Assembly: GCA_049325055.1 (NCBI GenBank)
Contig: JBMOPB010000077.1
Location: 1 to 49,186 of the forward strand
Length of the DNA: 49,186 nucleotides
Reading direction: 5' to 3'
DNA from: BRHc4a sp049325055
GTDB taxonomy: Bacteria; Bacillota; Desulfotomaculia; Desulfotomaculales; Desulfocucumaceae
The first letter of the stretch is position 1; every line of letters begins with the position of its first letter. Positions 39,772 through 48,129 of this stretch are shown one piece after another. The position numbers were made by a program, and so were the translations under genes. The notes below the pieces were generated by a model. That model was given only the letters and a program-made list of their open reading frames with translations. It was not told the DNA's origin and ran no database searches.

Positions 39772-40947
39772 TTACCTCAGCATCACAGTGATGTTTCCCA
39801 CCGCCACCAGTATTGTCAAGGTGAAAAAGAAAAGCAATCCGGCCGTGGCCACTACGGCAAATACAGATAAAAGGCTGTTGCCCAGGTCATTGAGGCATCC
39901 TGTCATCTGGCCGTCTTCCACAGGCTGCATCATGGCCCCGGCCAGTTTGTATATAAGCGCCAGGCACAGTATTTTTAAAAGAGGCATCAGCATAATGGCC
40001 AGAACCACCGCCACCCCGGCGATCCCCACGGCGTTTTTGATAAGCAGCGACGAGCTTACTATTGCCTCCAGTGCGTCGGAAAACATTCCTCCCACCACCG
40101 GAATGAAGGCGTCGGTGGCAAATTTGGCGGTGCGGAGAACAACGCTGTCTCCCACCGCCCCGGCAACGCCCTGTATGGATATAACGCCCAGAAAAATGGT
40201 GCTCATGGCCCCCAGTAGGCCCATGGCAATATTCCTCAGAAGGCCAGCCAGGTTTGAAACCTTGAATTTTGGCGACAGATTGCTTACCAGCATCAATATG
40301 GCCGAAAAGAGTATCAGTGGAAGTATTATGTTGCGTATTACCGTTGCTATCAGGGCGATGCTGACAAATACCACCGGCTGGTATATGGCGGCGGCAGTGA
40401 AGCCTCCCACCGCCACAAGCAGAGTGAGCAGCACCGGCAGTATGGCCTGCATGAAAGTGACCATGCGGTCCACCACTTCCCTGCCCGCGTCAACCGCCAC
40501 CGTAAAGGAACCTATGGCCAGGGTGGCCAGTACCAGGTAGGTCACCATGTAGGAAAGCTGTCCAGTGGAACTCCTGTCAAAGGCCGATGCCAGGTTTTGC
40601 AGCACTGCGCATATTACTGCCAGTATCACAAGTTTTCCCAGCAGTGACCAGTTGGCCACCACCTCACTGAACACGTAAGACGCGGCATTTTCCGCTATGT
40701 CTTTGGGATGAAGGCTTATCTCGTTCCTGGCTATTTTATGGACAAGCTGCTTGAAATCAATTTCGGGTGTCACCTTTTTAATTTCCCAGTCCAGCTGTTC
40801 CACGTACCTGTTTATTTCTTCGAGATTGAGGTTGGGGCCGTGTCTTTCCTCACTGCCTGCGGCAGCCGCTCCTTCCGCCAGGGCCGCGGACGCCACCGGA
40901 AATGAGAACATGTACAAAAGCACCGCAATACAAATTAACCTGCGCAC
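39772..40947 (-). CDS. spoIIIAE: Stage III sporulation protein AE
   Basis: A polytopic membrane protein of about 391 residues with a cleavable-looking signal (LICIAVLLYMFSFPVASAALA) and seven or so membrane segments, the largest SpoIIIA component and presumed channel or transporter core. The second GTG (40947), four bases after GAGGTGAT, is the better start; a GTG three codons earlier overlaps the ribosome site itself. It follows spoIIIAD directly. Confidence 0.92.
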   Translation of the reverse strand: MRRLICIAVLLYMFSFPVASAALAEGAAAAGSEERHGPNLNLEEINRYVEQLDWEIKKVTPEIDFKQLVHKIARNEISLHPKDIAENAASYVFSEVVANWSLLGKLVILAVICAVLQNLASAFDRSSTGQLSYMVTYLVLATLAIGSFTVAVDAGREVVDRMVTFMQAILPVLLTLLVAVGGFTAAAIYQPVVFVSIALIATVIRNIILPLILFSAILMLVSNLSPKFKVSNLAGLLRNIAMGLLGAMSTIFLGVISIQGVAGAVGDSVVLRTAKFATDAFIPVVGGMFSDALEAIVSSSLLIKNAVGIAGVAVVLAIMLMPLLKILCLALIYKLAGAMMQPVEDGQMTGCLNDLGNSLLSVFAVVATAGLLFFFTLTILVAVGNITVMLR

Positions 40948-40957
40948 ATCAATCACC

Positions 40958-41344
40958 TCATGGCACTATCTTGAGCAGGGAATTAAGAACCGCCACCACT
41001 ATGGGCACGGCAAGGACCAGCACCAGTATTTTCGCCGCGAACTCTATTTTGGAGGCCACGGCGCCTTCACCGGCATCCCTGCATATTTGCGCCCCAAAAT
41101 CGGCGATGTAAGCGATGCCAACTATCTTGAGGATGGTGCCCAGATAGACCATGCTGAGATTTGCCCTGGCGGACAGATCCTTTAAAACCTCAAGTATGGA
41201 TCCTATTTTTCCGAGCATCACCATAAAAATGATTATTCCCACGGCAATGGATAGAAACATGGCCATTTCAGGCTTGTTGTGCCTTAAGACAACCGCCAGA
41301 ACAGCTGCAACCAGGCCCAGTCCAACTATCTGCATTATATCCAC
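40958..41344 (-). CDS. spoIIIAD: Stage III sporulation protein AD
   Basis: A 128-residue membrane protein (QIVGLGLVAAVLAVVLRHNKPEMAMFLSIAVGIIIF) with four hydrophobic segments. SpoIIIAD and SpoIIIAC are related small membrane proteins of the channel complex. The start may be GTG 41344 or the ATG three codons later. Confidence 0.92.
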   Translation of the reverse strand: MDIMQIVGLGLVAAVLAVVLRHNKPEMAMFLSIAVGIIIFMVMLGKIGSILEVLKDLSARANLSMVYLGTILKIVGIAYIADFGAQICRDAGEGAVASKIEFAAKILVLVLAVPIVVAVLNSLLKIVP

Positions 41345-41362
41345 CTGTCCAACCCCTTTTTG

Positions 41363-41566
41363 TCAGAATAGCTTAAAGACTGATTTCACCTGTTCAAACA
41401 GATTGCCCAGCTGGTAGATAACCCACACCAGTACCACTGCCACCCCTCCAAGGGTTGTTATAAAGGCGTAATCTTCCTTACCCGCGCTCTTCAGTACCCA
41501 GTGGGCCGCCGCCACCAGTATGCCGACCCCGGCGATCTTAAAGATAAGGTTTATATCCGATCCCAC
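41363..41566 (-). CDS. spoIIIAC: Stage III sporulation protein AC
   Basis: A 67-residue two-segment membrane protein (residues 6-26 and 34-52), the typical length of SpoIIIAC. It starts with GTG 41566 behind GGAGGTG. It lies between spoIIIAB and spoIIIAD in the conserved order. Confidence 0.93.
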   Translation of the reverse strand: MGSDINLIFKIAGVGILVAAAHWVLKSAGKEDYAFITTLGGVAVVLVWVIYQLGNLFEQVKSVFKLF

Positions 41567-41582
41567 AGTTGCCGCACCTCCG

Positions 41583-42101
41583 TTAATAAAGTATTATCGC
41601 CGCCGCCAGCGCGCCGCAAAAACCCATGTAGTTCCACATCCTGGTGTTTTTTGAGGCCTCTTCCTCCGCCCTGGCAATTTCCATTTTTAGTTGTTCACAG
41701 GCCAGTTTCAGGTGCTTGGCCTGATCATCACGGTCAGATATGCCGATGGCCCTGCCGAGTCCGGCCAGTATGTGCATGTCCCTTTTGGAAAGTGAACTGG
41801 CCGAGTACAGCCTGTCCATGGCCTTTTCCCAGGCTTCTCCGGCAGTGCGCCCGTTTACCGGCCTCAGTTCATGGGCGGCCCTGCGGAAAAAATCCGCCAC
41901 AGCCGGCTCTGATCCCTCGGCAATCCTTTCCAAGGCCTCTGCCAAAGGTGTGGCCGCGAAGGTAATTTCTGTTTCCAGCATCTGTATTGATGACAGCAGC
42001 GCTTTCAGCTCTCCGGGCCTTTTGGCGTACTGGCGGGCCACCGTCATCCCGGCGGCGCCTCCGGCTGCCACCAGCAACAGCGCCCCTATAAATTTGATCA
42101 T
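41583..42101 (-). CDS. spoIIIAB: Stage III sporulation protein AB
   Basis: A 172-residue protein with hydrophobic segments at both ends (IGALLLVAAGGAAGM and YMGFCGALAAAIILY) and a helical middle related to GspF-like type II secretion components. ATG 42101 overlaps the spoIIIAA stop by four bases, so the two are translationally coupled. Confidence 0.93.
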   Translation of the reverse strand: MIKFIGALLLVAAGGAAGMTVARQYAKRPGELKALLSSIQMLETEITFAATPLAEALERIAEGSEPAVADFFRRAAHELRPVNGRTAGEAWEKAMDRLYSASSLSKRDMHILAGLGRAIGISDRDDQAKHLKLACEQLKMEIARAEEEASKNTRMWNYMGFCGALAAAIILY

Positions 42102-43114
42102 GGCGCCACCCCATTTTTAGCACGCTTTTTCGAATCATACACCAACTTGACCGTCCCCACCTTTGGTTCCCTTCCCAGAAGTACGTACCGGTCAACCATT
42201 CCCAGTTTTATCAGATAATCAAGTGCCGGCCTGGTGGCCAGCTCCTCCAGTGATGACCCGTGCACTGTAAATATCACCCTTACGCCGGCATTTAAGACCT
42301 CTTCCAGTGCCCGGACATCTTCAATTCTCCCTATCTCGTCGGTGGCAATTACTGAAGGCCCCATGGACCGTAACAGCATAATCATTCCCTCGGCCTTGGG
42401 GCAGCCGTCCAGCACATCAGTCCGCATGCCAACGTTCCGGCTGGGGACTCCCCTGTAGCACCCGGCTATCTCGGATCTTTCGTCCACCAGGCCCACTGTC
42501 TGCCCGGGCAGCCCGTACTGTGGCGCCCCGTCGCTTATCATCCGGACGGCGTCCCTCAAAACAGTGGTTTTTCCACACCTTGGCGGAGAAAAAATCATAG
42601 TGTGATGAACAGTCCCCTTTTCCCTGTCCACTATCAAGGGCATGAGGGCCGCTGCGGCCCCTGTCACCTCTCTTGAAATTCTAATGTTGATGCCGGAGAA
42701 GTATTTAATGGTCTTGACCTTTCCCCCGTCCACCACCGCCTTGCCGGTAAGTCCCACCCGGTGACCTCCCGGTATGGTTATAAAGCCGTTTCTTATTTCT
42801 TCTTCCAGGGCATAGATGGATGATCCGCTTAGCAGGTGAAGGCACCTTTCAACATCCTCCCCGACGGCCCGGTAAGCTTTTAAGCTGCTTTCAGTTACCT
42901 CCCCGGCTTCGGTGAGCATTACGTCTGCGCTGTCCAGGCCCAGCATCACCGGCCTGGATGTACGGATCCTTATTTCCTCCACCCGGCAAAGTATTTCCGG
43001 CCTGACACCCAGAATCAAATTCCTGAGACTGGGGGGCAGCACAGGCAGTATTTCAGTCCACGGCTGGCCGTGGCGGGTAAATTGGTTGTTGTTGACAATG
43101 GCTTTAACGGACAT
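42098..43114 (-). CDS. spoIIIAA: Stage III sporulation protein AA (ATPase)
   Basis: A 338-residue secretion-type ATPase. The Walker A is SPPRCGKTT, with VGLVDERSEIAGC and VIATDEIGRIEDVRALEE (Walker B region) following, and VIFTVHGSS after. It should energise the SpoIIIA-SpoIIQ channel from the mother cell. I use ATG 43114, directly behind GGAGGGGGAGG; the frame extends 12 codons upstream without a ribosome site. It is the first gene of the eight-gene operon. Confidence 0.95.
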   Translation of the reverse strand: MSVKAIVNNNQFTRHGQPWTEILPVLPPSLRNLILGVRPEILCRVEEIRIRTSRPVMLGLDSADVMLTEAGEVTESSLKAYRAVGEDVERCLHLLSGSSIYALEEEIRNGFITIPGGHRVGLTGKAVVDGGKVKTIKYFSGINIRISREVTGAAAALMPLIVDREKGTVHHTMIFSPPRCGKTTVLRDAVRMISDGAPQYGLPGQTVGLVDERSEIAGCYRGVPSRNVGMRTDVLDGCPKAEGMIMLLRSMGPSVIATDEIGRIEDVRALEEVLNAGVRVIFTVHGSSLEELATRPALDYLIKLGMVDRYVLLGREPKVGTVKLVYDSKKRAKNGVAP

Positions 43115-43153
43115 GCCTCCCCCTCCTAAGCTATCTATATTGCCAGGCATGGT

Positions 43154-43182
43154 AATTTATGACGGTATTAGCATAGTATGGC
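43154..43182 (-). promoter_or_regulatory. Candidate sigma-E promoter of the spoIIIA operon
   Basis: On the minus strand GCCATACT (43182-43175) and CATAAATT (43161-43154) are spaced by 13 bases, close to the sigma-E pattern (kmATATT, about 14 bases, CATACAnT). The -10 matches 7 of 8 positions. It lies 40 bases before the spoIIIAA ATG, and the operon is a known sigma-E target in Bacillus subtilis. Confidence 0.5.
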
Positions 43183-43195
43183 ATATAGAGGGCAA

Positions 43196-43228
43196 TAAAA
43201 AAGCCGCTGAAGAAATACATCAGCGGCT
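43196..43228 (-). terminator. Terminator of the CoA-disulfide reductase gene
   Basis: On the minus strand AGCCGCTGA / TCAGCGGCT (9 bp, 9-base loop) is followed by TTTTTTATT, 20 bases after the stop of the reductase gene. It insulates the spoIIIA promoter. Confidence 0.9.
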
Positions 43229-43248
43229 GATTATTCCGGGATATCTTC

Positions 43249-44931
43249 TTAGTCCAGATCATAGGGCCAGGCCTGCAGCCCGCCCTCCATGTACTTGATG
43301 TCCTTAAAGCCTGCCCCGTGCAGTATCCTTAAAGCTTCGTAACTTCTTACACCCATGGCGCACAGGAGGACTATTTCCTTGTCCCTGGGGATTTCGTCTA
43401 TTCGCTCCCTTATGTCGCCCAGGGTTACCAGCATAACCCTGTCGTCCTCTATATGTTTGGGCGCAAACTGCTGGGCGGTGCGGACGTCAACCACAAGGAA
43501 GTCTTCATCACTGTCCAGCTTGGCCTTCAGCTCCTCGGCCGTCACGGTCAGGGCCAGGCCCTCCATCTTGTTGCGGGCGATATTGGCTGTGTGGTGGACC
43601 AGGTCGATAGGTGTGGAGAAGGGCGGGGCGTAGCCAAGGTCCACACCGGCCAGGTCTTCCACTGTGGATCCGAAGTGTATTGCGGTGGCCGCCACGTCAA
43701 TCCTCTTGGAGACATCACCGGGGCCGATGCCCTGGGCACCAAGTATTTTGCCGCTCTCCCGGTCAACAATCATTTTCATGACCACAAGCCCGTGGGAGGG
43801 GTGGTAATGGGTGCGGTCGTGGGCAGAGTTAATCACGGTGGTGACTTTATAGCCCAGTTCCTCTGCCTGCTGCTGCCCGAGGCCGGTTTTACCGGCGTTC
43901 CAGTTCAGCACCCTGAGCAACGCGGTTCCCAGTACTCCCTTGAAAACGCTTCTTCCGCCCACAACGTTGTCTCCTGCCACCCTGCCCTGGCGGTTGGCTG
44001 TGGACGCCAGTGGTATGTATACCTTCTTACCTGAAACAAGATGGAAGTTCTCCACGCAGTCTCCCACGGCATAAATGTCGGGGTCGCTGGTCTGCAGGTA
44101 CTGATTGACCTCTATGGCTCCGGTCTGCCCCAGATTGAGGCCGCACTTTTTGGCCAGCTCCACGTTGGGCCTTACTCCGACGGCCACAATCACCATCTCG
44201 GCGCCAAGTGTTTCATTTTCTGTAACAACACCGGAGACGTTGCCATCCTCACCCTCTATCTTCAGAACCTTCTCTCCCAGACGGAATTCCATTCCCTGCT
44301 CCTCGAGCCTGAGCTTTAAAACGTCCGCCATGTCCTTGTCCAGAAGCCCCGGCAGTATCTGGTCCTTCAGCTCAACCACTGTTACAAATATTTTTTTCTC
44401 CCTCAGGGAATCGGCGGCCTCCATCCCTATCAGTCCCGCGCCGATGACCACCGCCTCGCTGACGTTGTCAATTTGCTCCTTTATTTTCTTTGCGTCTTCC
44501 GGGTGGTTAAGGCGAAACACGCCATTTAAATTGACTCCTTCAAGGGGAGGGACGAAGGGAGTGGAACCTGTGGCTATGACCAGCTTGTCATAGGGCAGCC
44601 GGGATATTTCCCCGGTGGAAAGGTTTTTCACCAACACTTCTTTTTTCTCACGGTCAATATCCACTGCCTCGTTGCCGGTAAGCACCTTAACGCCCTTTTC
44701 CCTCTCAAAATACTTTTCATCGCGGGTTACTCCGTAGGATGTCGTAAACAACTGGCCGAACTCCCTGACCGATCCAGCCAGATAAAAAGGCATGCCGCAT
44801 CCTGCGTAGGATATATAGCTGTCCTTTTCGATGATGGTTATATCGGCGTTTGGCGCCACTCTCCGCGCCCTGGCGGCTACCTTGGGGCCTGCGGCCACAC
44901 CGCCTATAATTACAATTCTGGGCTGACTCAT
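43249..44931 (-). CDS. CoA-disulfide / persulfide reductase with rhodanese domain
   Basis: A 560-residue flavoprotein. The N-terminal FAD domain (IVIIGGVAAGPKVAARARR) has the single redox Cys45 in SYAGCGMPFYL, which is typical of CoA-disulfide reductases. An NAD(P)H domain (VVIGAGLIGMEAADSL) and the dimer domain follow. The last 90 residues are a rhodanese domain with catalytic Cys524 in CAMGVRS. Enzymes with this fusion reduce CoA-disulfide, CoA-persulfide or polysulfide with NADH and can serve sulfur respiration or redox defence. ATG 44931 stands behind GGGGG. It is monocistronic, with its own strong terminator, and lies between the CD1247-like gene and spoIIIAA. Confidence 0.92.
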   Translation of the reverse strand: MSQPRIVIIGGVAAGPKVAARARRVAPNADITIIEKDSYISYAGCGMPFYLAGSVREFGQLFTTSYGVTRDEKYFEREKGVKVLTGNEAVDIDREKKEVLVKNLSTGEISRLPYDKLVIATGSTPFVPPLEGVNLNGVFRLNHPEDAKKIKEQIDNVSEAVVIGAGLIGMEAADSLREKKIFVTVVELKDQILPGLLDKDMADVLKLRLEEQGMEFRLGEKVLKIEGEDGNVSGVVTENETLGAEMVIVAVGVRPNVELAKKCGLNLGQTGAIEVNQYLQTSDPDIYAVGDCVENFHLVSGKKVYIPLASTANRQGRVAGDNVVGGRSVFKGVLGTALLRVLNWNAGKTGLGQQQAEELGYKVTTVINSAHDRTHYHPSHGLVVMKMIVDRESGKILGAQGIGPGDVSKRIDVAATAIHFGSTVEDLAGVDLGYAPPFSTPIDLVHHTANIARNKMEGLALTVTAEELKAKLDSDEDFLVVDVRTAQQFAPKHIEDDRVMLVTLGDIRERIDEIPRDKEIVLLCAMGVRSYEALRILHGAGFKDIKYMEGGLQAWPYDLD

Positions 44932-45208
44932 CTTTTTTACCCCCTTATCATATAAACCTGAGACAGACATTGAAACACTGGGGATATTTTAAAACCACAG
45001 GGTTAATAAGTCAATACCGGAAAGTACAAAAAAAATCATACCCTTTGGGGTACAGGAAGTATTTTAGACAAGCCGCGCTGTCTTATATTGTGCAGTATTT
45101 CAAATATTGAAAAGGCAAATTGTCGTAGTATCTATAAATAACTTATTACAAAATTCAGGTATTTTTCTGTCTCGATATGGGCAAATGCAGATCGTTTTAA
45201 ATAGGGCA
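44932..45208. other. Intergenic stretch upstream of the reductase gene
   Basis: About 280 A/T-rich bases without a gene. It holds a small inverted repeat (TACCC-TTT-GGGGTA near 45049-45062) resembling the stem of the terminator at 45209-45240. No promoter pair stands out by eye, although transcription of the reductase gene should start here. Confidence 0.5.
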
Positions 45209-45240
45209 AAAAGGCAGTACCCCTTAGGGTACCGCCTTTT
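45209..45240 (-). terminator. Terminator of the CD1247-like gene
   Basis: A long stem (AAGGC, one mismatch, GTACCC / GGGTAC, GCCTT) lies immediately after the stop. On the minus strand it is followed by TTTTTG. Confidence 0.85.
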
Positions 45241-45242
45241 CT

Positions 45243-45686
45243 TTATAGGTCGTCGTCCACTGCCATTCTTCCTTCAATCTGCTCGGGCTCGTCGGCGGCC
45301 TGGAAATTGTCGTCGTTTATAAAAACAACCTCGTCGCAGTTAGGGCAGGTAACTTCAATGGTATCTTCATCTTCAAGTATGTCCGAGTCGAAGCAAACCA
45401 CCTCCCCGCAGCGGGGGCAGTCAACCTCAAGATATTCTTCCGCGTCTTCCTCGGTATCTGTATCGTTGTATAAATCCTCTTCGAGGTGGAAAAGGTCTTC
45501 GTCTATGGATTCAAGGTAGTCCTCAAGCTGGTTGTGGGCCTCTTCCATTTCTTTAATGGTGTTTGCAAAATCATCCAGCACCTGGATAATATTGTTCAGT
45601 ATACGGCCCTCTTTCGACTCGTTTTCAATATTCATTCCGGCGGAAAGCCCCTGGAGATACGCCACCCTTGATTTAAGGTCCCTCAC
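45243..45686 (-). CDS. CD1247 N-terminal-domain zinc-ribbon protein
   Basis: A 147-residue acidic protein. The N-terminus (about residues 1-70, RDLKSRVAYLQGLSAGMNIENESKEGRIL) is the helical CD1247-type domain found in clostridia next to efp and spoIIIA. Residues 85-125 hold a zinc-ribbon: CPRC and CPNC about 28 residues apart. Asp/Glu-rich stretches fill the middle. The function is unknown; a regulatory or adaptor role is possible. Confidence 0.8.
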   Translation of the reverse strand: MRDLKSRVAYLQGLSAGMNIENESKEGRILNNIIQVLDDFANTIKEMEEAHNQLEDYLESIDEDLFHLEEDLYNDTDTEEDAEEYLEVDCPRCGEVVCFDSDILEDEDTIEVTCPNCDEVVFINDDNFQAADEPEQIEGRMAVDDDL

Positions 45687-45796
45687 CGTGAAACCCCCTT
45701 CAATTTTTATGCTTTAACTTTCATTGCTTTATTATTTCTCTCTCTGGGGGTTTTTAAACATATATTTCCTTGTTTGAGAACCAAATCGCGGGCAAA

Positions 45797-46354
45797 TCAG
45801 GCACGCTTTATGTACTGTCCGGACCTGGTGTCAATCTGCAGAACGTCGCCCACATTGATAAAGAAAGGAACCTGGACAACATAGCCGGTTTCAAGGGTAG
45901 CCGGCTTTGAGCCGCCGCTGGCGGTGTCACCTTTGATTCCCGGCGAGGTTTCAATCACTTCCAGTTCCACGTAGTTGGGAAGGTCCACACCAATGGGCTT
46001 GCCTTGGTAAAGAAGAACGTTTATGACCATGTTTTCCTTAAGGTATTTTGTGGCGTCTCCCAGTTGATCACCGGTCAGGCTGGACTGGTCGTAGGTTTCC
46101 ATGTCCATGAAATTGTATGCCTCACCGTCGTTATAGAGGTACTGAAACTCACGGCGGTCTATTCTGGCCCGGGGAATTTTTTCACCGGCGTTGAAGGTTC
46201 TCTCCACCACCGCGCCGGTCCGGATGTTTCTTATCTTGGACCTTACAAAGGCAGCTCCCTTGCCCGGCTTGACGTGTTGAAAGTCCACCACCTGAAAAAC
46301 TTCACCGTCAATCTCGATTGTAAGCCCGGTCCTGAAATCGTTTGTCGATATCAC
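45797..46354 (-). CDS. efp: Elongation factor P
   Basis: A 185-residue three-domain translation factor that relieves ribosome stalling at polyproline. The first domain has the tip loop HVKPGKGAAFVR with the Lys that is modified in many bacteria; the OB domains contain TYDQSSL and GDTASGGSKPATLETG (characteristic third-domain motif). The start is GTG 46354 behind AAGGAGAG. It follows the peptidase gene at a short gap, the usual pepQ-efp arrangement. Confidence 0.97.
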   Translation of the reverse strand: MISTNDFRTGLTIEIDGEVFQVVDFQHVKPGKGAAFVRSKIRNIRTGAVVERTFNAGEKIPRARIDRREFQYLYNDGEAYNFMDMETYDQSSLTGDQLGDATKYLKENMVINVLLYQGKPIGVDLPNYVELEVIETSPGIKGDTASGGSKPATLETGYVVQVPFFINVGDVLQIDTRSGQYIKRA

Positions 46355-46401
46355 TTTGCTTTCTCTCCTTTCAACAAGAAAAAATTAAAAATTCATCATT
46401 T

Positions 46402-47502
46402 TCATTTGCCGCAGGCTAAAAGAGTGTTTTTGGGTGATTTTGTCAGCACACGGCAGCCCTTCTCCTCCACCACCACGGTGTCCTCAATTCTCACGCCGCC
46501 CCAGCCGGGGATGTAAATACCCGGCTCCACGGTAACTACCATTCCGGGCTGGAGAACAGTATTGTCCTTGGAGGACAGCCTGGGGTTTTCGTGTATATGC
46601 AGTCCCAGTCCGTGGCCGGTGCTGTGTCCGAAATAATCACCGAAGCCGTAGCCTTCTATAACGTCTCTGGACGCCCGGTCCACATCACTGGCCGATACAC
46701 CGGCCCTTACCGAGCTTATTCCGGCCAACTGGGCCTCAAGCACAATTTTGTATATTTCCTGCTGCCTTTTGTCGGCACTGCCGATAACAACGGTCCTGGT
46801 TATGTCCGAATTGTAACCGTCCATCACTGCGCCGAAGTCCATGGTCACCAGGTCACCCCGGCGCATTATCTTGCCGGAGGCTGTCCCGTGCGGCATGGAA
46901 GACCTTTGTCCGGAGGCCACTATTATTTGAAAGGCTATACCTTCCGCCCCGTTTTTCCTCATAAAAAATTCAATCTCAAGGGCCGCTTCCAATTCCGATA
47001 TGCCTTCACCTAGGAGGGGCAGTATATGATCAAATACCTTGTCCGAAAGTGCTACGGCCTGAGAAATCTTTTCCAGCTCCGCAGGGTCCTTGACAATGCG
47101 CAAATTTTCCACGAATCCGTTAACAGGCTTCAACTCCCTGCCGGGCAGTTTGTCCTTAAGAAGGTTGTAGTGGGTATAAGTTATATAATCCCCTTCACAG
47201 CCCAAGAGGTTAAGATTCTTTTCCACAACCAGGTCGCACACGGTGTCAAGAACAGTCTCATTCACCATCACTATACTGCAATGGGGACACTGCAACGAGG
47301 CCTGCTGGTCGTACCTGAAATCGGTGATCAGAATAACTTCTCCGCCGGTAACCAGCACCGCACCCGAGGAACCGGTAAACCCGGTAAGGTAGTACCTGTT
47401 TTCAGGCTTGGTTATTAAAAAAGAATCAACTCCCTCGTCAGAAAGAAATTTTCTCAAATTGCCGATTCGCTTCAGAAATATTTCTTCTCCCAAAAAAACC
47501 AC
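46402..47502 (-). CDS. Xaa-Pro aminopeptidase / dipeptidase (M24B)
   Basis: A 366-residue M24 metallopeptidase. After a creatinase-like N-terminal domain (about 1-130), the pita-bread domain shows the five metal ligands: MDFGA, SDITRT, GHSTGHGLGLHIHE, VEPGIY and RIEDTV. It cleaves bonds before proline in small peptides. The window-long context aroQ-pepQ-efp is conserved in Firmicutes. The frame begins with GTG 47502, but the ribosome site GGGAGAAG lies slightly downstream, so the true start may be up to nine codons later. Confidence 0.94.
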   Translation of the reverse strand: MVFLGEEIFLKRIGNLRKFLSDEGVDSFLITKPENRYYLTGFTGSSGAVLVTGGEVILITDFRYDQQASLQCPHCSIVMVNETVLDTVCDLVVEKNLNLLGCEGDYITYTHYNLLKDKLPGRELKPVNGFVENLRIVKDPAELEKISQAVALSDKVFDHILPLLGEGISELEAALEIEFFMRKNGAEGIAFQIIVASGQRSSMPHGTASGKIMRRGDLVTMDFGAVMDGYNSDITRTVVIGSADKRQQEIYKIVLEAQLAGISSVRAGVSASDVDRASRDVIEGYGFGDYFGHSTGHGLGLHIHENPRLSSKDNTVLQPGMVVTVEPGIYIPGWGGVRIEDTVVVEEKGCRVLTKSPKNTLLACGK

Positions 47503-47525
47503 ATCCTGTTTGCCGTGTCCTTCCC

Positions 47526-47972
47526 CTAAATGCCTTTTTTACTGCATGCCATCGCACAGGCTGCCCTGAGCCCAAGGAGATAGCTGTGGACTCCCAGTCC
47601 TGATATCTGGCCTGCCGAAACAGGGGCAATCACCGATTTATGGCGGAATTCCTCCCGGGCGTATATATTTGAAAGATGCACCTCTATCACCGGAATTGAT
47701 ATTGAGGCCACGGCGTCCCGGAGGGCGATGCTGTAATGGGTGAAAGCCCCGGGGTTAAAAACCACTGCGTCAAAATTATCATCAGCTTCGTGAAGCTTGT
47801 CAATCAATTTGCCTTCACGGTTTGACTGGTAGAAATCAATTTCTGCCCCCAGCTTTAGGGCCAGGTCCTCCAGCATTGACTTAACCTGATCCAGGGTTGC
47901 GGAACCGTATACTCCGGGTTCCCTTTTTCCGAGAAGGTTGAGGTTAGGTCCGTTTAATACAAGAACTTTCAT
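47526..47972 (-). CDS. aroQ: 3-dehydroquinate dehydratase, type II
   Basis: A 148-residue shikimate-pathway enzyme that dehydrates 3-dehydroquinate. Family motifs are complete: VLNGPNLNLLGKREPGVYG with the catalytic Tyr, NPGAFTHYSIALRDA, EVHLSNIYAREEFRHKS and ISGLGVHSYLLGL. The length is typical of the dodecameric type. It stands 23 bases upstream of the peptidase gene. Confidence 0.97.
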   Translation of the reverse strand: MKVLVLNGPNLNLLGKREPGVYGSATLDQVKSMLEDLALKLGAEIDFYQSNREGKLIDKLHEADDNFDAVVFNPGAFTHYSIALRDAVASISIPVIEVHLSNIYAREEFRHKSVIAPVSAGQISGLGVHSYLLGLRAACAMACSKKGI

Positions 47973-48076
47973 TTTATACCCCTCGAAAAAAAATTATTAC
48001 TAATAATCCGGCACACTGGGGATATTTTACCACTATTTTCATCCCTTTGCAAAGGAATGAGTATTTACGGTCAATA

Positions 48077-48102
48077 TAAAAATTCCCCGGTACGGGGAAA
48101 AT
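48077..48102 (-). terminator. Terminator of pmbA/tldE
   Basis: On the minus strand TTCCCCG-TAC-CGGGGAA is followed by TTTTTAT, about 30 bases after the stop of the metalloprotease gene. Confidence 0.8.
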
Positions 48103-48129
48103 CAAATATTGGTGGTGAAATGGCCAAAA

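Noticed and set aside
45049..45062. TACCC-TTT-GGGGTA inverted repeat as an operator
   Set aside because: Short and similar to the nearby terminator stem; no evidence of function.
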